This document shows positions 1 to 6,916 of a DNA stretch of 6,916 nt, one piece after another; position 1 is the stretch's first letter; each line of letters begins with the position of its first letter. Origin of the DNA: Pseudomonadota bacterium (lineage in GTDB: Bacteria > Pseudomonadota > Alphaproteobacteria > Caulobacterales > Caulobacteraceae); the NCBI GenBank assembly GCA_023424215.1, contig JAFAEC010000063.1, positions 1 to 6,916 on the forward strand. The letters are read 5' to 3'. The notes under the pieces are model-generated. The model was not told the origin of the DNA. It made no database searches and was given only the letters and a program-made list of their open reading frames with translations. The position numbers and the translations under genes were made by a program.

Positions 1-582
1 GGCCGGGGCCGCGGCGGCGCCCGAGGCGGCGATGGAGCCGATCTGCTGGCCGGGGGTGACGGTGGCGCCCGCCTCGGCGGCGATGGTCAGGACGCCGGTG
101 GCCGGCGCCGAGACCTCGACGGCCACCTTGTCGGTCTCGATCTCGACCAGCAACTCGTCCTTGGCGACCGTGTCGCCCGACTTCTTCAGCCAGGTTCCCA
201 TCGAGCCTTCGGCGACGCTCTCGCCCATGGTCGGGACGTTGATGGCGACGGTCTCTTCCGACGGCGTGGAGGCGGCCTTCGGAGCTTCGGCGGCCTTCGG
301 CGCTTCCGCCTTCGAGGCTTCCGCCTTCGGGGCGGCCGCGGCGGAGGCGCCTTCGCTGACCACGCCCAGCACCGCGCCCGGGGTCACCGTCTCGCCGTCG
401 GCGGCGCGGATCTCGGACAGCACGCCGTCGACGGGGGCGACGACCTCGAGCGACACCTTGTCGGTCTCCAGCTCGACGAGGACCTCGTCCTTCCGGACCG
501 GGTCGCCGGCCTTCTTCGTCCACTTGCCGATGGTGGCCTCGGCGACGGATTCGCCGAGGGCGGGGGTCAGGATGTCGGCCAT
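1..582 (-). CDS. sucB: 2-oxoglutarate dehydrogenase E2 (dihydrolipoyl succinyltransferase), N-terminal part with two lipoyl domains
   Basis: E2 carries succinyl groups on lipoyl-lysine swinging arms from E1 (SucA) to CoA, and its catalytic core scaffolds the cytoplasmic complex. Seen: the ATG at 582 opens MADILTPALGESVAEATIG, a typical E2o start, and 194 codons run to the window edge, so the subunit-binding and acyltransferase domains lie outside. Residues 2-76 form one lipoyl domain with ETDKV and the modified lysine at K42. Residues 79-109 are an Ala/Lys/Glu/Pro linker. Residues 112-185 form a second lipoyl domain, starting near PTMGESVAEG, with ETDKV and K152. Known: E. coli SucB has one lipoyl domain, so the tandem pair is notable. 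Both domains carry the GESVAE motif typical of E2o rather than E2p. The gene starts 36 bp after the sucA stop with no clear Shine-Dalgarno sequence, which suggests co-transcription and perhaps translational coupling. The name odhB is also used. Identity is secure although the catalytic domain is not visible. Confidence 0.95.
   Translation of the reverse strand, partial: MADILTPALGESVAEATIGKWTKKAGDPVRKDEVLVELETDKVSLEVVAPVDGVLSEIRAADGETVTPGAVLGVVSEGASAAAAPKAEASKAEAPKAAEAPKAASTPSEETVAINVPTMGESVAEGSMGTWLKKSGDTVAKDELLVEIETDKVAVEVSAPATGVLTIAAEAGATVTPGQQIGSIAASGAAAAPA
268..348 (-). repeat. Ala/Lys/Glu/Pro inter-domain linker of SucB with a short degenerate repeat
   Basis: Residues 79-105 of SucB are almost entirely Ala, Lys, Glu, Pro and Ser. 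Lysines at 86, 91, 96 and 102 mark a 5-6 residue period (KAEAS, KAEAP, KAAEAP, KAA). In DNA this is a degenerate array of about 15-18 bp units related to GCCTTCGGCGCTTCC on the plus strand. Such Ala/Pro-rich segments are the known flexible linkers that let lipoyl domains swing between active sites in 2-oxo acid dehydrogenase E2 chains. The periodic units make copy-number variation between strains plausible (inference). Confidence 0.75.
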
Positions 583-618
583 GGTGCGGTCCAGGTGTCG
601 TTCAGGTCGGTCTGCGGG

Positions 619-3609
<2,991 letters not shown>

Positions 3610-3644
3610 GGTTCTCGTCACGTCCCTGGATCCGCACGCGCACG

Positions 3645-3654
3645 TTCGCGCGAA
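3645..3654. repeat. Perfect 10-bp palindrome in the predicted sucA leader
   Basis: TTCGCGCGAA reads the same on both strands. It lies 35 bp upstream of the sucA ATG and just downstream of the transcription start predicted from the candidate promoter at 3668-3696. It could be an operator half-site pair, or chance in a CG-rich leader. No regulator is assigned. Confidence 0.35.
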
Positions 3655-3667
3655 GGCGACCGGCGCT

Positions 3668-3696
3668 CATATAGGCCGTGTTTCTTCAGGGGTCAT
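3668..3696 (-). promoter_or_regulatory. Candidate sigma-70-type promoter for sucAB
   Basis: On the minus strand, a -35-like ATGACC (3691-3696) and a -10-like TATATG (3668-3673) are separated by exactly 17 bp. Each matches the general sigma-70 consensus at four of six positions. Transcription would begin near 3661 and give a leader of about 50 nt before the sucA ATG at 3609. A promoter is expected here because a terminator closes the sucCD unit upstream. A weaker alternative is CATAAT at 3732-3737, which lacks a good -35 partner. Confidence 0.5.
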
Positions 3697-3700
3697 GACC
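3691..3700. promoter_or_regulatory. Perfect palindrome overlapping the sucA -35 box (possible operator)
   Basis: GGTCATGACC is a perfect 10-bp inverted repeat covering the -35 hexamer of the candidate sucA promoter. A protein bound here would block RNA polymerase, so an operator is plausible. No consensus for a named regulator is recognised. A single 10-bp palindrome can also occur by chance. Confidence 0.4.
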
Positions 3701-3738
3701 GAATAGGGGCGAAGAGGCCGAAATTCGCACGATTATGC

Positions 3739-3750
3739 CCCACTAGCGGG
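3739..3750. repeat. Imperfect palindrome centred on CTAG
   Basis: CCCACTAGCGGG is a 12-bp inverted repeat with one mismatched pair, centred on CTAG at 3743-3746. It sits beside the alternative -10 element CATAAT (minus strand, 3732-3737), between the sucCD terminator and the main candidate sucA promoter. CTAG is generally scarce in bacterial genomes, so a CTAG-centred palindrome in a promoter region is a reasonable binding-site candidate. Its function is unknown. Confidence 0.3.
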
Positions 3751-3769
3751 ACATCGCGACCGCCGCCCG

Positions 3770-3803
3770 AAACGAAAACGCCCCCGGCGCGGGCCGGGGG
3801 CGT
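3770..3803 (-). terminator. Rho-independent terminator after sucD
   Basis: A perfect 11-bp stem (ACGCCCCCGGC, 3793-3803, pairing with GCCGGGGGCGT, 3778-3788) closes a 4-nt loop (3789-3792). On the minus strand it is followed directly by TTTCGTTT (3777 down to 3770). The hairpin begins 23 nt past the sucD stop. The plus-strand side has no T-run, so it acts in the sucD direction only. It should end most sucCD transcripts before sucA. Confidence 0.88.
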
Positions 3804-3826
3804 CAACTGCGGTCCGGCCTTCGGGC

Positions 3827-4729
3827 TCAGCCCTTGAGCACTTCCACCAGCGTCTTGCCGAGGCGCGCCGGCGAGGGCGACACCTTGATGCCGGCGGCCT
3901 CCATGGCGGCGATCTTGGACTCCGCGTCGCCCTTGCCGCCCGAGACCACGGCCCCGGCGTGGCCCATGGTGCGACCCTTGGGCGCGGTGCGGCCCGCGAT
4001 GAAGCCAGCCATCGGCTTGCGGCGGCCCTTCTTGGCCTCGTCCATGAGGAACTGCGCGGCGTCCTCCTCGGCCGAGCCGCCGATCTCGCCGATCATGATG
4101 ATCGACTGCGTCTCGTCGTCGGCGAGGAACAGCTCCAGCACGTCGATGAACTCGGTGCCCTTGACCGGGTCGCCGCCGATGCCGACCGCCGTGGTCTGGC
4201 CCAGGCCCTCGTTGGTGGTCTGGAACACCGCCTCATAGGTCAGCGTGCCCGAGCGCGACACGATGCCGACGTTGCCCTTCTTGAAGATCGAGCCCGGCAT
4301 GATGCCGATCTTGCACTCTTCCGGCGTCAGGATGCCCGGGCAGTTCGGGCCCAGCAGGCGCGAGTTCGAGCGGTCCAGCCGCGCCTTGACCCGCACCATG
4401 TCCAGCACCGGGATGCCTTCGGTGATGCAGGTGATGAACGGGATCTCGGCGTCGATGGCCTCGATGATGGCGTCGGCGGCGCCCGCCGGCGGCACATAGA
4501 TCACCGAGGCGTCGGCCCCGGTCTTCTCCTTCGCCTCGGCGACCGAGGCGTAGATCGGCAGGGTCTCGTCCTCGGACCCGTGCCAGTTCTCGCCGCCCTT
4601 CTTCGGATGCACCCCGGCGACCATCCGGGTGCCGTAGTAGCGGAGCGCCTGCTCGGTGTGGAAGGTCCCGGTCTTGCCGGTCAGGCCCTGGACGATGACC
4701 TTGGTGTCGCGGTTTACGAGGATGGACAT
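3827..4729 (-). CDS. sucD: Succinyl-CoA synthetase (ligase) alpha subunit
   Basis: SucD binds CoA and carries the histidine that is phosphorylated during interconversion of succinyl-CoA with succinate, CoA and nucleoside triphosphate. It works as a complex with SucC in the cytoplasm. Seen in 300 aa, close to the E. coli length (289): the Rossmann-type CoA-binding loop GLTGKTGTFHTEQ (15-27), the CoA-domain segment GPNCPGI (127-133), SRSGTLTYE (158-166), GIGGDP (183-188), the GEIGGSAEEDAA block (214-225), and the phosphohistidine motif GHAGA with the active-site His at about 257, followed by SGGKGDAESK. The ATG at 4729 has AAGG at 4737-4740 with a 7-nt spacing, a good ribosome-binding site. It starts 44 bp after sucC with no terminator between them, so the two are co-transcribed, and it is followed by the hairpin terminator at 3770-3803. 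The gene is complete and ordinary. Confidence 0.98.
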   Translation of the reverse strand: MSILVNRDTKVIVQGLTGKTGTFHTEQALRYYGTRMVAGVHPKKGGENWHGSEDETLPIYASVAEAKEKTGADASVIYVPPAGAADAIIEAIDAEIPFITCITEGIPVLDMVRVKARLDRSNSRLLGPNCPGILTPEECKIGIMPGSIFKKGNVGIVSRSGTLTYEAVFQTTNEGLGQTTAVGIGGDPVKGTEFIDVLELFLADDETQSIIMIGEIGGSAEEDAAQFLMDEAKKGRRKPMAGFIAGRTAPKGRTMGHAGAVVSGGKGDAESKIAAMEAAGIKVSPSPARLGKTLVEVLKG

Positions 4730-4773
4730 GGATCAGCCTTGAATGGGGTCAGTCAGCGAGACGGTGCGGGCGT

Positions 4774-5964
<1,191 letters not shown>

Positions 5965-5999
5965 GGAAAGCCGCCGAACGCTGGGAGGAGTTGGGCGGC

Positions 6000-6029
6000 C
6001 TTATAGGGGCTGCGCCTTCGCAGGCGCAA
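6000..6029 (-). promoter_or_regulatory. Candidate promoter for sucCD
   Basis: On the minus strand, TTGCGC (6024-6029) and TATAAG (6000-6005) are separated by 18 bp, a fair sigma-70 pair. CTATAAG also resembles the Caulobacter housekeeping -10 (GCTANAWC). Transcription would start near 5993, with a leader of about 29 nt before the sucC ATG. The elements lie between the MFS stop and sucC, overlapping a hairpin at 6008-6031. sucCD could also receive read-through from the MFS gene. Confidence 0.5.
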
Positions 6030-6031
6030 CC
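6008..6031 (-). terminator. Hairpin after the MFS gene, possible weak terminator
   Basis: GGTTGCGCC (6023-6031) pairs with GGCGCAGCC (6008-6016) around a 6-nt loop, giving a 9-bp stem with one G-T wobble. It begins 5 nt after the MFS stop codon. The following bases are CCTATAAGG, with no T-run, so it is not a standard Rho-independent terminator. It could end or stabilise the MFS transcript. It also overlaps the spacer and -35 of the candidate sucC promoter. Confidence 0.45.
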
Positions 6032-6036
6032 GCCCG

Positions 6037-6916
6037 TCAGTCCACCCAGTCCCGCTTGAGCGTGCGCGAGGCGCCGATCAGCAGGATCGAGGCCAGAATG
6101 TAGAAGCCCATGCCGGTGTAGATGGCCCAGCGCAGGCTCTCGTCGCCGAAGCGCGGAACCAGCAGGTCGCTCATCCAGCCGAAGTAGTAGAAGCCGACGG
6201 CGATGCCGAGCAGGTTGTTGATCAGCAGGAACAGGGCCGAGGCGGTCGAGCGCATCGGGGCCGGCACGAGATGCTGCACCGCCGCCGTCACCGGCCCGAG
6301 CCAGGCGAGGTTGAGGCCGGTCGGGATCAGGAAGATCAGGAAGGCCAGGGTCAGGGCCTGGACATGGGTGCCGCCGCCCGGCAGGACCTGGGCGATCAGC
6401 CAGTCCGAGTTCATCGCGGCGATGAACAGGGGGGCGGAGATCAGGAAGGCGATGGCCGGGGTGAGCGGATAGGCGCCCTTGCCCCGTTTCGCCAGCTTGT
6501 CGGCGATCGCGCCGCCCAGCCAGATGCCGGCCACCCCGCCGATCAGGACGATGCCGGCGTAGTACCAGCTGATCTGCGACAGGGTCAGGTCGAAGCTGCG
6601 GATGAAGAAGGTCGGCAGCCAGCCCGCGACTCCGTAGCCGCACACCGAGGACGAGGCTGCGCCGAGGGCGAGCAGCCAGAAACTCTTCTTGGGCAGCACG
6701 GCCGAGGCGGTGGTCCGGGCGATCAGCAGCGAGACGGCGATGACCAGCGCCAGCAGGGCGCCGAAGCCGAGCACGCGCGCATCGCCGAAGGCGAGGCCGG
6801 CGAACTGGTTGAGCGCGGCCAGCGCGGCGGCGACCGCGGCGAGACCGAACATGACATTGGCCGCCAGACGTCCGACCCGGGCGTCGCCGGCGGCGAGGGC
6901 GGCCTCGGGCGACGGC
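6037..6916 (-). CDS. MFS transporter, C-terminal part (5' end beyond the window)
   Basis: A multi-pass inner-membrane transporter of the major facilitator superfamily; substrate unknown. Seen: 292 codons open to the right edge, so the N-terminal half is missing. A Met at 6852 is internal, because the frame continues upstream of it. Numbering from that Met, the last six helices are near 57-84, 94-119, 131-147, 164-192, 202-230 and 242-262. The loop after the second of these has GGAIADKLAKRGKG (113-126), the MFS motif A repeat (G-x-x-x-D-x-x-x-K/R-R). The following TALFLL-type region (RSTASALFLLINN, 201-213) and GWMSDLL resemble spinster-like bacterial transporters (moderate certainty). Two further hydrophobic stretches, residues 1-22 and 28-44, precede this half and may be TM5-6 or an inserted pair. 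It ends 72 bp before sucC with a short hairpin. No functional link to the TCA genes is evident, though a dicarboxylate or organic-acid substrate cannot be excluded. Confidence 0.85.
   Translation of the reverse strand, partial: PSPEAALAAGDARVGRLAANVMFGLAAVAAALAALNQFAGLAFGDARVLGFGALLALVIAVSLLIARTTASAVLPKKSFWLLALGAASSSVCGYGVAGWLPTFFIRSFDLTLSQISWYYAGIVLIGGVAGIWLGGAIADKLAKRGKGAYPLTPAIAFLISAPLFIAAMNSDWLIAQVLPGGGTHVQALTLAFLIFLIPTGLNLAWLGPVTAAVQHLVPAPMRSTASALFLLINNLLGIAVGFYYFGWMSDLLVPRFGDESLRWAIYTGMGFYILASILLIGASRTLKRDWVD

Noticed and set aside
3610..3621. A GTG at 3621 as the sucA start, adding four residues
   Set aside because: AGGGA lies only one base before this GTG, too close for a ribosome-binding site, and the extra residues show no conservation signal. 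The ATG at 3609 was preferred, but the choice is not certain.
3732..3760. CATAAT on the minus strand (3732-3737) as the main sucA promoter
   Set aside because: The -10 is good, but the hexamer 17 bp upstream (GTCGCG, 3755-3760) matches the -35 consensus at only two positions. It is kept as a weaker alternative.

Overview
This window looks like chromosomal DNA from a high-GC alphaproteobacterium, most likely Caulobacterales (Brevundimonas or Caulobacter type). That placement is inferred from the GC-rich third codon positions, the character of the SucA and SucC proteins and the gene order; no marker gene fixes it. All real genes lie on the minus strand, so transcription runs from high to low coordinates.

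In transcription order the window holds: the C-terminal part of a major facilitator superfamily (MFS) transporter (cut by the right edge), sucC and sucD (beta and alpha subunits of succinyl-CoA synthetase), sucA (E1 of the 2-oxoglutarate dehydrogenase complex) and the N-terminal 194 codons of sucB/odhB (E2, dihydrolipoyl succinyltransferase, cut by the left edge). Together SucA and SucB turn 2-oxoglutarate into succinyl-CoA, and SucCD converts succinyl-CoA to succinate with substrate-level nucleoside triphosphate formation. These are two consecutive TCA-cycle steps.

The non-coding stretches carry the regulatory information. A 72-bp gap before sucC holds a hairpin and a sigma-70-like promoter that overlap. 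The 217-bp gap between sucD and sucA holds a strong Rho-independent terminator just after sucD, then a candidate promoter for sucA whose -35 box lies in a perfect 10-bp palindrome. So although the genes are co-oriented, sucCD and sucAB are probably two transcription units. sucD follows sucC by 44 bp and sucB follows sucA by 36 bp, with no terminator seen in either gap.

The most distinctive coding feature is that SucB starts with two tandem lipoyl domains, each with its own ETDKV lipoylation site, joined by an Ala/Lys/Glu/Pro-rich linker. I see no tRNA, rRNA, insertion sequence, CRISPR array, phage gene or undescribed system. The plus strand carries only long antisense shadow frames. This is mostly a core-metabolism region with a few regulatory details worth checking.
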